Below are positions 16,699 to 24,871 of a DNA stretch of 33,803 bases, piece after piece (position 1 is the stretch's first letter; each line of letters starts with the position of its first letter). Source of the stretch: Terriglobia bacterium (GTDB lineage: Bacteria > Acidobacteriota > Terriglobia > Acidiferrales > UBA7541); NCBI GenBank assembly GCA_023512135.1, contig JAIMAG010000022.1, positions 1-33,803 of the forward strand, read 5' to 3'. A program made the translations under genes and the position numbers. The notes beneath the pieces were generated by a model that was not told the DNA's origin, did not search any database, and worked only from the letters and a program-made list of their open reading frames with translations.

Positions 16699-17088
16699 CT
16701 ACCGGGCCGGCGGGGAAGGACGATACGTGGCTGCCGTGGTGTCTGTTTCCCAGACGGTGACACTGGCGATGCGCACGCCGTTTTCAACCCCGGGCAGCTG
16801 CGCGGCGGCCTGTTCGTAGAAATACTTGGCGAGATTTTCTGCCGAAGGATTCACCGAGTCGAAGGGCGGGAATTCGTTCAGGAAGCGGTGGTCGAGGGCC
16901 CGGATCACCTGCTGGATCACGCGCTTCAGATGAACAAAATCATAGAGCAGGCCCACGCCATCGAGGGTTTCCCCCTCCAGGGTCACGCGGACACGGTAGT
17001 TGTGTCCGTGCACGTTCTCGCACTTGCCCTTGTATCCGCGCAGGGCATGACCGGCAGCAAAGCTTTCTTCGACAAAAATCTCGAACAT
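16699..17088 (-). CDS. queD: 6-carboxytetrahydropterin synthase
   Basis: A 129-residue enzyme that converts 7,8-dihydroneopterin triphosphate to 6-carboxy-5,6,7,8-tetrahydropterin, the step before QueE. The start is ATG 17088 (MFEIFVEESF); the open frame upstream overlaps the helicase stop and is not family-like. Zinc ligands are H14 (FAAGHALRG), H27 and H29 (NVHGHNY), and the catalytic Cys is C23 (KGKCENV). ALDHRFLNE and VWETDTT complete the family pattern. The length is normal. Follows the helicase gene after 46 nt and precedes a tiny membrane ORF and queE on the same strand. Confidence 0.94.
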   Translation of the reverse strand: MFEIFVEESFAAGHALRGYKGKCENVHGHNYRVRVTLEGETLDGVGLLYDFVHLKRVIQQVIRALDHRFLNEFPPFDSVNPSAENLAKYFYEQAAAQLPGVENGVRIASVTVWETDTTAATYRPSPPAR

Positions 17089-17134
17089 AGGATGTTCCGA
17101 CGGTTTTCCCAGCCGCTGCGCTGCTGGCGCCGCT

Positions 17135-19333
17135 TCACTGCATTGTATCACAACGGGGCGTGCGGGCTTTCCGCGATGCACGTTTCCGGGCAGCCGGCTG
17201 GCGTTCTGTGCGTTGCTCCGCGCCGCGCATGAAGCGGGCGACCTCGTCCAGGCTCTGCGTCCGTGCGTATTCGGGCAGGGACTCGAAAAACAGCCGGCCG
17301 TAGGGCATGCGCACGATGCGCGTATCGAGCAGAGCCAGCACGCCCCGGTCGCTGCGCGAGCGGATCAACCGGCCAAACCCCTGTTTGAGCGCAATCACCG
17401 CTTCCGGGACCTGGTATTCGGCAAACGCATTGCGTCCCTCTTCGCTCAGCGCGCGCACCCGTGCCGCGACGACCGGATCGGTGGGCACGGCAAACGGCAG
17501 CCGGTCCACACAGACGCAGCTCAGCGCTGCTCCGGGCACGTCCACGCCCTGCCAGAACGTGGCCGTGGCAAACAGCACGGCCCCGGCGGTGTTCTTGAAG
17601 CGCTCGAGCAGCACGGAGCGCGGCGCCGTGCCCTGCAACAGCAGCGGAAAGGGAACCAGGGTTTTTACCTGCTCGTACACTTCCCGCATCTGGCTGTAGG
17701 ACGTGAACAGGCAAAAGGCGCGGCCGCGCGTGATCTCCAGCAGCCGGGCAATTTCCCGTGCGGCGTGCGGGACAAACGCCGGCTCGCGCACGTCGGGCAT
17801 TTCGGGCGGGATGTAGAGCAGCGCCTGGCGGTTGTAATCGAACTCGTGCGGGAGCACGCACTCGATCGCGGCGTCGATTCCCAGCCGCTGCTTCAGGTAG
17901 TCAAAACGGCCGCCAACAGCCAGCGTAGCCGACGTGAGCACTACGGTGTCAAAGGCGGCGAACAACCGCTCGCGCAGAATGCCGCTCACGTCGATCGGCG
18001 TCGCAGCCAGAAACACGCCCCGGTTGCGGCGCTCGAACCAGTAGACATAGTTTTTCTCCTGACTTTCCAGCAGGAAAGCCAGCTCCTGGCGCAGCTCCAT
18101 CGCCCGCCGCGCGATCCGGAGAACCTCCTCCGGCTTGTTTGTCAGGGCGGCGATTTCCGTTTCCAAGGCGCGGATGGCCTGCACGAATTCCTCGTAGGTC
18201 TCGGCATTGCGCTCCAGAAACGCCTCGCGTTCAGCCGGCTCGAACGGAAAGCGGCCCTCGCGCGTCGGAAACAGCTCGAAAAAGCTGCGCGCGCGTTCGC
18301 GCAGTTGCTGCACCCGCCGGAGCAGCGCCGGCGTGCCGCTGCCGGTCAGCCGCAGGGCGTGGTCGGCGTCGCGGGCCAGCTCCTCGAAGCGGTAGTTGGA
18401 AATCTGCCGGCCGAAGTACTCGCTGGCTACATCTTCGATTTCGTGCGCTTCGTCGAACACCACTGCGGCATAGTCGGGCAGAATGGAGCCGAACTCATCG
18501 GCCCGAATCGCCAGGTCGGCGAAAAACAGATGGTGGTTCACGATGACAAGGTCGGCTTCGTGGGCGCGCTGGTGCATCCAGGTGATGAAGCAGCGCTGAA
18601 ACTCCGGGCATTTCTGGCCGGTGCAGGTGTCGCGGCGTGCGTCCAGCCGGGACCAGAGCTCGCTGTCATCGGGCAGAAACGTCAACTCGGCGCGATCGCC
18701 GGTTTCCGTCAGCTTCTCCCACGCGCAAATCTGGCGGAACCAATCCACCTCGTCGAGGCCTTTCAGCACCGGCTGCCCTTCCATCCACCGCACCTTCTGA
18801 CGACAGAGGAAATTTCCGCGCCCCTTCATGACGGCAACTTTCAAATCCGGGGCGAAATGTTTCTGCAGAAACGGAATGTCTTTCGTGAACAGTTGCTCCT
18901 GCAGCGATTTGGTCGCCGTGGACACCACCACCCGACGTCCGCTGCGGATTGCCGGAATCAGGTAACTGAGAGTTTTGCCCGTTCCAGTGCCGGCTTCCAC
19001 AATCACATGGCGCTTTTCGCGGAAGGCGCGCTCAACCAGCTCCGCCATCTCCAGTTGCGACGGGCGGAATTCATAGGCGGGATGTGCGCGCTCGAGCAGG
19101 CCACCCGGACCGAAAATGTCACGCAGGGTCGGAACCGCGCTGCGCGGATGCTTGATGGCCGGAACACAGTCGCGGCCCTCTTCGTCGGCAGCGAGCACCC
19201 GGGGCGGCACCAAAGCGGGCTCTGAGCGGTCCGCCGGTGCGGCAGGCCCGGGACGCTCTTCGTCACGCCAGGACGCGTGCGGAGCAGCGCCGCTTCGTCG
19301 CGAGGGTGCGTTGGAGCCTCGGCGTGCCACCAT
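17135..19333 (-). CDS. DinG/YoaA-type Fe-S DNA helicase
   Basis: A 732-residue superfamily 2 (XPD-like) ATP-dependent 5'-3' helicase for DNA repair or R-loop/lesion processing. Motif I is EAGTGTGKT (113-121), and the DEAH box is at 294-297 (VVFDEAHEIED). The four iron-sulfur Cys are C177, C237, C242 and C248, and motif VI is QGFGRLIRSRSDRG. The ATG at 19333 gives a ~70-residue Arg/Pro/Ala-rich N-terminus that is probably disordered. A later start cannot be excluded, but no Met occurs before residue 96. I cannot tell dinG from yoaA orthologues, so no symbol is given. First in a run with queD and queE, though functional linkage is not implied. Confidence 0.93.
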   Translation of the reverse strand: MVARRGSNAPSRRSGAAPHASWRDEERPGPAAPADRSEPALVPPRVLAADEEGRDCVPAIKHPRSAVPTLRDIFGPGGLLERAHPAYEFRPSQLEMAELVERAFREKRHVIVEAGTGTGKTLSYLIPAIRSGRRVVVSTATKSLQEQLFTKDIPFLQKHFAPDLKVAVMKGRGNFLCRQKVRWMEGQPVLKGLDEVDWFRQICAWEKLTETGDRAELTFLPDDSELWSRLDARRDTCTGQKCPEFQRCFITWMHQRAHEADLVIVNHHLFFADLAIRADEFGSILPDYAAVVFDEAHEIEDVASEYFGRQISNYRFEELARDADHALRLTGSGTPALLRRVQQLRERARSFFELFPTREGRFPFEPAEREAFLERNAETYEEFVQAIRALETEIAALTNKPEEVLRIARRAMELRQELAFLLESQEKNYVYWFERRNRGVFLAATPIDVSGILRERLFAAFDTVVLTSATLAVGGRFDYLKQRLGIDAAIECVLPHEFDYNRQALLYIPPEMPDVREPAFVPHAAREIARLLEITRGRAFCLFTSYSQMREVYEQVKTLVPFPLLLQGTAPRSVLLERFKNTAGAVLFATATFWQGVDVPGAALSCVCVDRLPFAVPTDPVVAARVRALSEEGRNAFAEYQVPEAVIALKQGFGRLIRSRSDRGVLALLDTRIVRMPYGRLFFESLPEYARTQSLDEVARFMRGAEQRTERQPAARKRASRKARTPRCDTMQ

Positions 19334-19430
19334 GGCGGCTGCTACGATACCACAGTCGCCCGCCGGAACTCGTTCCGGGCGCCCCAGCTACTGCCCCCCG
19401 GGCAAGCGGCCCCGGCCGCCGAAGCGAACC

Positions 19431-20444
19431 TCACGGGAGGGCGCCGGGTGGGAAGAAACACATCGGCAGCTCCCGTGCGGTCCGCAGACCCGCGGGAGCA
19501 GCCAGGATGGCCGGGATGCAGTTCACCACGACCGCGGCCGTCGCCACGTCCCCGTGGGTGCCGCCCGGGATGGTCAAGCGGATGTCGGGCTCGCCGCGCA
19601 GCTCAATCGCATCGCAGGACTCTTTCGCGCCCACATACATTTTCAATTCCAGGTGCACCAGTTCTTTGCCGTTGCCCAGACCGCGGGCGATCTGATGCAC
19701 GCCGGCGGCCTGCCCGGGCTCGACGGTGAGAAATTCTGTGGTGACGCGTTCTTCCGCCACCACCGGCTCGATGCTCTCCGTGATGTCTTCGACGGGCAAC
19801 CCCAGCCCGTCCGCCACCATAGCGACCGATTCCGGCAGGCCCTGATGCTTGATGACGCCAGCGGCAACTTTTTCGCGAAACTCCTCCAGCGAAAGCCCCG
19901 CGCCGATTTTTTTCTGCAAGGGCAGTCGGCGCCGGGAAGCATCCACGATGCGCAGCGCCCGCGCTGCGTCCACGCGCTGGGAGACGGTGGCCAGGGTCAG
20001 CACGAGCTTGTCCATCACAAAACCCGGGTTCACGCCGGTGCCGACCAGCGCCACCCCCCACTCCTTCGCTTCTGCATCCAATCGCTTGCTGAGCTCGGGG
20101 TATTTGCGGAATGGGTAGGCCAGCTCCTCGCAGGTCGAGATTACACACGAGCCGGCTTCGATGCACTCCAGCAACTGGCCAGCGACATCTTTCAGAATCG
20201 ATGACGTCGAATGAATCACCACATCGGCATTGCGACCGAGCACCGGCCCGGCTTCGGCAGAAACCGGAATGCCCCACGGGGCATCCGGCGCGCCCACGAG
20301 TTCGCCCAGGTCGCGGCCGGCCTTTTCGGGATCGCGGTCAATAGCCCCGATGATCTCCAGGGCCTGCTTTTCCCGCATCAGCCGGACAATTCCCGCACCG
20401 ATGGGTCCCACGCCGTACTGCACAACTCGAATCTTCTTCCGCAC
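19431..20444 (-). CDS. 2,4-diaminopentanoate-dehydrogenase-like / DapB-like oxidoreductase
   Basis: A 337-residue NAD(P)-dependent enzyme. The start is GTG 20444, chosen because GAGGTG sits 7 nt upstream; the frame runs further up only to a TTG without support. The Rossmann motif is GVGPIG (11-16) in RVVQYGVGPIGAGI. The N-terminal half resembles dihydrodipicolinate reductase. The whole length and features such as STCEELAYPF and GTGVNPGFVMD match the family that contains 2,4-diaminopentanoate dehydrogenase of ornithine fermentation. True lysine-pathway DapB is shorter (about 270 residues), so this is probably not dapB. The native substrate is likely an amino acid or amine, but no ornithine-pathway neighbours are present. 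Confidence 0.8.
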   Translation of the reverse strand: MRKKIRVVQYGVGPIGAGIVRLMREKQALEIIGAIDRDPEKAGRDLGELVGAPDAPWGIPVSAEAGPVLGRNADVVIHSTSSILKDVAGQLLECIEAGSCVISTCEELAYPFRKYPELSKRLDAEAKEWGVALVGTGVNPGFVMDKLVLTLATVSQRVDAARALRIVDASRRRLPLQKKIGAGLSLEEFREKVAAGVIKHQGLPESVAMVADGLGLPVEDITESIEPVVAEERVTTEFLTVEPGQAAGVHQIARGLGNGKELVHLELKMYVGAKESCDAIELRGEPDIRLTIPGGTHGDVATAAVVVNCIPAILAAPAGLRTARELPMCFFPPGALP

Positions 20445-20607
20445 TGTTCTGCACCTCGCTTCCCTGCGGGCGCGCCCGCCGGTACATCTGCACGAAGTGC
20501 TGCGAATACCACAAAGCCGGGCGTGCTTCAACTACTTCGGAGCCGGAGCGGCGACGGTTGCCGATGTTTTGCGCCCGCGGGATAATTTCGCCGGCGCTCC
20601 CCGTACG

Positions 20608-21585
20608 ATGAGCTGCTGGCCCCGGCTGCGAAGCCTGCTCTTTCTCGTGCCGCTCGGCACGCTGGCCGGTGCGTATGCCTGGATTGGATGGGCCACCGGC
20701 GATGCCTGGCCCTGGCAGCGCGGTGTGCACGAAGACGGCCAGCGCACGCTGCTGAACACCGTCTTCTACTTCGAACACGCTCTGCGCGAGTTGCCCCTCG
20801 ACGCAATGCTCGCCTGGGCAGTGGCTGCTGCCGCTGCCTACTTCTATCCGCAGATCCGCCTCGACACAAGCGCACGAAGCGCGTGGTTGCGGCTGTCCGC
20901 TGTCGTCTCGGCTCTGCTGCTCGCCGGGATCGTGGCCGGCACCTGGGTGACGGCCGGCGCAAACGCCGTAGCGCAAAATCTGGCGCAGATGCCTACGCGC
21001 CCGGGCGCAGCGCTGGCCTGGGGAGCGCACTGGCGCTACCACATTCTGGAACGGCTGGCGCTGCTGCTGGCGTCCTTCGCACTGCTGGGCCTGCTCGCAA
21101 ACGGCAGACAGCGGAGCAGCAGGAAAGCGCTCGCGTTGTATCTCGGCAGTCTGGCTGGATTTGTCCTGCTGACGTTTTCGTTTGGGCTGACCCGGGAGCC
21201 TTTCGCGGACAGCCGATACCTGGGCCACCAGGCCCGCGAACTGTTTACCCATGGACTCGTCACTTTCCCGCTGGCTGTCGGAGCCTGCCTAACTCTGGCC
21301 AGGGGTGTTCCGGCTTCCTCCGCGGGCAGAAGAACAGGGACGATGCGATCCATCTGGCTGGCCTGCACCGCAACGGGCTTGCTGGGGACGTATGTGAGCC
21401 TCGGCGCGCTGCTGACTGGCGCGTCGCAGCAGACCCAGACGCACGAGCTCCACCGCCTCGTGGCGGCCCACGTGTTCGAACACACGCTCGGCTACGTACT
21501 GGTTGCGGCGTGGTCGGCCTGTTTCTACCTCTGGTGGGCGGAGCCCAAAGACCCGGCAGCCGCTGCTCCTCGTAACGCCCCCTAG
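20608..21585 (+). CDS. Polytopic membrane protein with many His residues, unknown function
   Basis: A 325-residue integral membrane protein with about eight spans, starting at ATG 20608 (MSCWPRLRSLL). Histidines cluster near helix ends: HEDGQRTLL, YFEHALREL, GAHWRYHILERL, YLGHQARELFTHG and THELHRLVAAHVFEHTLGY. This suggests metal or haem coordination, or a proton pathway, but that is inference. I do not recognise the family by name, though the WPWxRxVHEDGxRTLL opening feels familiar from Acidobacteriota hypotheticals. Divergent from the preceding dehydrogenase across a 163-nt region and followed by a likely intrinsic terminator. No ribosome site is obvious before the start. Confidence 0.7.
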   Translation: MSCWPRLRSLLFLVPLGTLAGAYAWIGWATGDAWPWQRGVHEDGQRTLLNTVFYFEHALRELPLDAMLAWAVAAAAAYFYPQIRLDTSARSAWLRLSAVVSALLLAGIVAGTWVTAGANAVAQNLAQMPTRPGAALAWGAHWRYHILERLALLLASFALLGLLANGRQRSSRKALALYLGSLAGFVLLTFSFGLTREPFADSRYLGHQARELFTHGLVTFPLAVGACLTLARGVPASSAGRRTGTMRSIWLACTATGLLGTYVSLGALLTGASQQTQTHELHRLVAAHVFEHTLGYVLVAAWSACFYLWWAEPKDPAAAAPRNAP

Positions 21586-21615
21586 CTCTTCATGGAGAAA
21601 TGAGCGGCAAAAGGA

Positions 21616-21648
21616 AAGCGAAGACGTGCTTTTCGCTTGATTTTTCTT
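21616..21648 (+). terminator. Likely intrinsic terminator after the polytopic protein gene
   Basis: AAGCGAA (21616-21622) pairs with TTCGCTT (21632-21638), extended inward by a G-T and an A-T pair, leaving a 5-nt loop. ATTTTTCTTT follows. It lies 30 nt after the stop at 21585 in a markedly AT-rich stretch. Confidence 0.55.
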
Positions 21649-21663
21649 TACCGGTCGTATATT
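21637..21663 (+). promoter_or_regulatory. Weak candidate sigma70-type promoter for the glycosyltransferase operon
   Basis: TTGATT (21637-21642) and TATATT (21658-21663) with a 15-nt spacer, shorter than the ideal 17. They fall in an AT-rich stretch (about 21600-21700) that stands out from the GC-rich surroundings. The -35 overlaps the terminator stem. The start codon served is ATG 21800, so the leader would be about 130 nt. Confidence 0.25.
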
Positions 21664-21799
21664 TACAGCGCCGTTATTTTCCAAAAAAAAGTTAACTTCA
21701 CAGAGTAAGTGATCTCCCGACTTGCTGCTGTTTGATCGTGTCGCAACCCAACCTGTCGGCCGCGGCAACCGCAAGCGGGCGCTTCGAGGAGTGCGAACG

Positions 21800-22720
21800 A
21801 TGGCCCCGATGGCTATGCCAGAACTCACGATCAGTCAACAGGGCGCGGTTCAGAAGCGAACACCGGTTTCGATCATCCTCCCCGCCTATAACGAAGAAGC
21901 CGCTGTGGCCGCCCAGGTGCGCCGTATCCAGCACGTGATGGAAAAACACGGCTGGCCGTACGAGCTGATCGTGGTGGACGATGGCTCCACCGATCGCACC
22001 TGGGAAGAAATTCGCCGCCTGGATGTACGCTGCTTGCGCCTTTCCGAGAACCGTGGCTACGGGGCCGCGCTGAAAACGGGCATCGCCATCGCCGAGAACG
22101 AACTGCTGGTCATGATCGATGCCGATGGCACCTATCCTGCCGAGGCGATTCCGGAGATGCTCACCCGGGCCGGTGAGTATGACATGGTGGTCGGCGCCCG
22201 CACCGGCAGCAGGGTGCACCCATCCCGCTGGCGCCAGCCGGCGCGGTGGCTGCTCCGGCGGGTAGCGGGTCTTCTGACCGGACAGAACATTCCGGACTTG
22301 AATTCCGGTCTCCGCGTGTTGCGCAAATCCATCGTGCGGGAATTCTGGCACTTGCTCCCGTCGGGCTTCTCCTTCACGACCACGATCACCCTCGCCATGC
22401 TTTGCAACAACTACTCCGTGCACTACCACCCGGTGGACTACTACCGGCGCACCGGACGATCGAAGATCCGCCCCGGCCACCTCTGGGATTTTCTCCTGCT
22501 CATCCTGCGCACGGTTGTGTTTTTCCGTCCCCTGCGCGTGTTCGTGCCGCTGGGTGGGATTCTGTTTTTCGCCGGGGTTGCGAAACTTTTGGCCGATCTG
22601 TACTGGCAGAGTTCTTCCGAAGTAGCGGCGCTGAGCATTCTGGCGGCGATCGTCATCTGGGCGGTCGGACTGCTGGCCGACCAGATCGCGCGCCTCGGCG
22701 TGCTGTCCAGGTCCTCGTGA
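21800..22720 (+). CDS. Family 2 glycosyltransferase, dolichol-phosphate-mannose-synthase-like
   Basis: A 306-residue GT-A enzyme that moves a sugar from a nucleotide donor, typically to a polyprenyl phosphate. The start is ATG 21800, with GAGGAG 8 nt upstream. Motifs: SIILPAYNEE at 24-33, VVDDGSTDRTW (DDGS 60-63), metal-binding D107-A-D109, and NSGLRV. Two hydrophobic C-terminal helices (about residues 245-262 and 272-295) anchor it in the membrane, as in many DPM1-like bacterial homologues. Its stop TGA overlaps the GTG start of the next gene by 4 nt (GTGA), so the two are translationally coupled and probably work together in surface polysaccharide or glycolipid synthesis. The acceptor and sugar are not readable. 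Confidence 0.9.
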   Translation: MAPMAMPELTISQQGAVQKRTPVSIILPAYNEEAAVAAQVRRIQHVMEKHGWPYELIVVDDGSTDRTWEEIRRLDVRCLRLSENRGYGAALKTGIAIAENELLVMIDADGTYPAEAIPEMLTRAGEYDMVVGARTGSRVHPSRWRQPARWLLRRVAGLLTGQNIPDLNSGLRVLRKSIVREFWHLLPSGFSFTTTITLAMLCNNYSVHYHPVDYYRRTGRSKIRPGHLWDFLLLILRTVVFFRPLRVFVPLGGILFFAGVAKLLADLYWQSSSEVAALSILAAIVIWAVGLLADQIARLGVLSRSS

Positions 22721-24156
22721 ACGAGTGCACAGCCCAAGCGGGACTTGCTTTTCCGCACGTGGTGATTCTGGGCGCGGGTCCGGCCGGGCTTGCTGCGGCC
22801 TGGCGATTGGCGCGGCGCGGCACGCTGCGTGTCACCGTGCTGGAGCAGCGGGAAGAGGTCGGCGGCTATGCCGGCAGCTTCACCCTGGAAGGCTGCCGCG
22901 TCGATTATGGCAGCCATCGTCTGCATCCCGCGACCCCGCGAGAAATCCTCGAGGATCTCCGTTCCCTGCTGGGCGCCGACCTGCTCCGCAGGCCGCGGCA
23001 TGGGCGCATTCGTCTGCAGGGACGCTGGATTCATTTCCCGCTGCAGCCGCTCGACCTGCTGACCCATCTGCCGCCGCAGTTCCTGCTGGGTGTTGCCGCC
23101 GACGCCGTGTGCAAGCCCTTCCGCACTTCGACCGACTCCCACAGCTTCGCCGGCGTGCTGGAACGTGGCCTGGGACGCACAATCTGCCGGGAGTTTTATT
23201 TTCCCTATGCGGAAAAGCTCTGGGGGTTTCCGCCCACCGAGCTGGCCGCGACCCAGGCGCGGCGGCGCATCTCCGGCGATTCTCTGGGAAAGCTCGCTCG
23301 CAAACTGCAGGCGGCCTTCACGCGAAACGGGCAGGGCCGATCCTTCTACTATCCCCGCCGGGGCTACGGACAGATCAGCGAAGCACTGGCAGAGGCGGCG
23401 CGCGCTGCCAGGGCGGAAATTTGCCTGGGCGCAGAGGTCACCGCCCTGCTCTGCGCCGGGCCGCGCGTGCGTGCCGTGCAGTTCCGCCGGCATGGCAGCA
23501 CACACCGCGTGCCGGCGGACGCAGTGCTTTCCACGCTGCCCGTCCAGCGGCTGGTCGAGCGCATCGAGCCGCCAGCACCGGAGAACGTGCGCGGTGCCGC
23601 CGCACAACTGCAGTTCCGCGGCCTGCTTCTCATCTACCTGGTGCTGGCTCAGGATCGCTTCAGCGAATTCGACGCGCACTATTTCCCGGAACCGGCGATG
23701 CCTCTTTCGCGACTGTCGGAGCCGAAAAATTACAGTGGCGCGAGCGAGCCGCGCGGGCGGACCGTGCTCTGCGCCGAGCTGCCCGCCGACCCCGGGCAAC
23801 CCTACTGGCAGATGAGCGATGCGGAGCTCGGCCATGCCGTCTGCGCCTGGGTTGCGGGTGTCGGCTTGCCCGTGGCGGCGCCCGTGCTCGGCGTCGTCAC
23901 CCGGCGATTGCGCTGCGCCTATCCGGTCTATCGCCGCGGCTATGAGGAACATTTCGCGGTCCTCGACCACTGGCTCGCTCAGATGGAAAACCTGCTCACG
24001 TTCGGACGCCAGGGACTGTTCGTGCACGACAACACCCACCACGCGCTCATCATGGCCTACGCCGCCGCGGAGTGCGTCAGCGAGCGGGGCGAGCTGGACC
24101 ACACCGCATGGCGCGCGCATCGCCGCAGGTTCGAAGCACACGTGGTCGAAGACTAG
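22717..24156 (+). CDS. FAD-dependent NAD(P)-binding protein, UDP-galactopyranose-mutase/amine-oxidase-like
   Basis: A 479-residue flavoprotein starting at GTG 22717, inside the stop of the glycosyltransferase gene (GTGA overlap). The dinucleotide-binding motif GAGPAG (19-24) is followed by EQREEVGGYAG, the usual FAD-ribose Glu with a GG motif. Next come YGSHRLHPATPREI and FPYAEKLWGFPPTEL, as in proteins close to UDP-galactopyranose mutase and protoporphyrinogen-oxidase-like amine oxidases. The C-terminus GLFVHDNTHHALIMAY resembles the family's second FAD-contact region. It probably modifies a sugar or polyprenyl-linked intermediate made with the coupled glycosyltransferase. It is longer than typical Glf (about 370), so I do not call it glf. 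Confidence 0.82.
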   Translation: MNECTAQAGLAFPHVVILGAGPAGLAAAWRLARRGTLRVTVLEQREEVGGYAGSFTLEGCRVDYGSHRLHPATPREILEDLRSLLGADLLRRPRHGRIRLQGRWIHFPLQPLDLLTHLPPQFLLGVAADAVCKPFRTSTDSHSFAGVLERGLGRTICREFYFPYAEKLWGFPPTELAATQARRRISGDSLGKLARKLQAAFTRNGQGRSFYYPRRGYGQISEALAEAARAARAEICLGAEVTALLCAGPRVRAVQFRRHGSTHRVPADAVLSTLPVQRLVERIEPPAPENVRGAAAQLQFRGLLLIYLVLAQDRFSEFDAHYFPEPAMPLSRLSEPKNYSGASEPRGRTVLCAELPADPGQPYWQMSDAELGHAVCAWVAGVGLPVAAPVLGVVTRRLRCAYPVYRRGYEEHFAVLDHWLAQMENLLTFGRQGLFVHDNTHHALIMAYAAAECVSERGELDHTAWRAHRRRFEAHVVED

Positions 24157-24204
24157 CCCGGCCCGCAACGAACAGAGCTGCCGCCAGGCGCCGGTGCAGC
24201 GCAG

Positions 24205-24630
24205 TCAGAACCGCGCACCCGTTGCCCAGCCGAACCTTCTCCAACGCTCACTCGGACGAAACACCGACCCGTCTGAAAGCAGGAAACGCTCGGCCAGCCG
24301 CAGTGGGTTGATGGCGTAGTAGAAGCGCAACGGCTGCCGGACCACCGGCAGCGGGGCCCGCAGCTTGACTCCGCTGGAGGCGCGCAGCGTCCCGTTTTTT
24401 CCCTCGCAACAGCTCCGGTGCCCGCCCGCCCAACCAGCCGGGCAGCAGTCAGCTCGAGCCGACATCGAAAAAACGCAACGACGCTGCTGCTTCGGTTCCA
24501 GCGCGGCAGCGGCACGTGGTATTCGGCACTGGCGGCAACGAGTATATTGGCACCGGCAGGGACTGCCCGGAACGATTGCCCTTCGGCTCCGGCGGGTCGG
24601 CGAACAGCCACTTATTCAGGTGTTGCTCCA
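24205..24630 (-). pseudogene. Decayed C-terminal fragment of a BamA/Omp85-type outer-membrane barrel
   Basis: No single frame is open, but three minus-strand frames join into a recognisable barrel end. The pieces are: GANILVAASAEYHVPLPRWN (to about 24468); then FFDVGSS, which meets an in-frame TGA at 24449, followed past the stop by GWLGGRAPELLRG; then NGTLRASSGVKLRAPLPVV, LRFYYAINPLRLAERF and RPSERWRRFGWATGARF, ending at the stop 24205. The gain of strand-like segments and a terminal Phe is the signature of outer-membrane barrels. Frame changes coincide with runs of six A/T (24395-24400 and 24468-24473) and one more near 24565. The N-terminal POTRA part is absent upstream. Sequencing error at the homopolymers is possible but does not explain the stop or the missing 5' part. 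Confidence 0.6.
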
Positions 24631-24871
24631 CTTGCGCCAGCGCGAGTCCGGCCATACGCGCCCGCCTTCAGCGGGCAGGCCGGAGTATGCAGACACCTCC
24701 AGGTGTGCGTCAATTGTCTTGGTAAACAGGACAGGCGAGCAGCGAGTCACAAAATGGTTCTTGGCCCGTTGACGGTTAAACTGCTAGCTGGCAGTGCTGA
24801 GTTGTGGGTTGGTACCTTCGTGTTGGCCATGATGCGGAAAGGAGCGAATCACACAAAAAGACCCTATTGGC
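24631..24871. other. Non-coding stretch with two inverted repeats, next to the barrel relic
   Basis: Between the relic and the PIN-like gene I find no convincing gene. Two short inverted repeats occur: GCCCGC-CTTCA-GCGGGC near 24660-24676, and the near-perfect palindrome ACACCTCCAGGTGT (24693-24706). The second could be an operator or hairpin. GC content falls from here towards the PIN-like gene. Confidence 0.35.

Noticed and set aside
17213-19225. 670-codon plus-strand open frame opposite the helicase
   Set aside because: All helicase motifs lie on the minus strand in order; this is a shadow.
22441-24168. 575-codon minus-strand open frame opposite the flavoprotein
   Set aside because: The plus-strand frame has FAD motifs and coupled start; the minus frame has none.
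24640-24870. tRNA or attachment site at the islet edge
   Set aside because: I found no cloverleaf-capable sequence and no direct repeat matching the other edge by eye.
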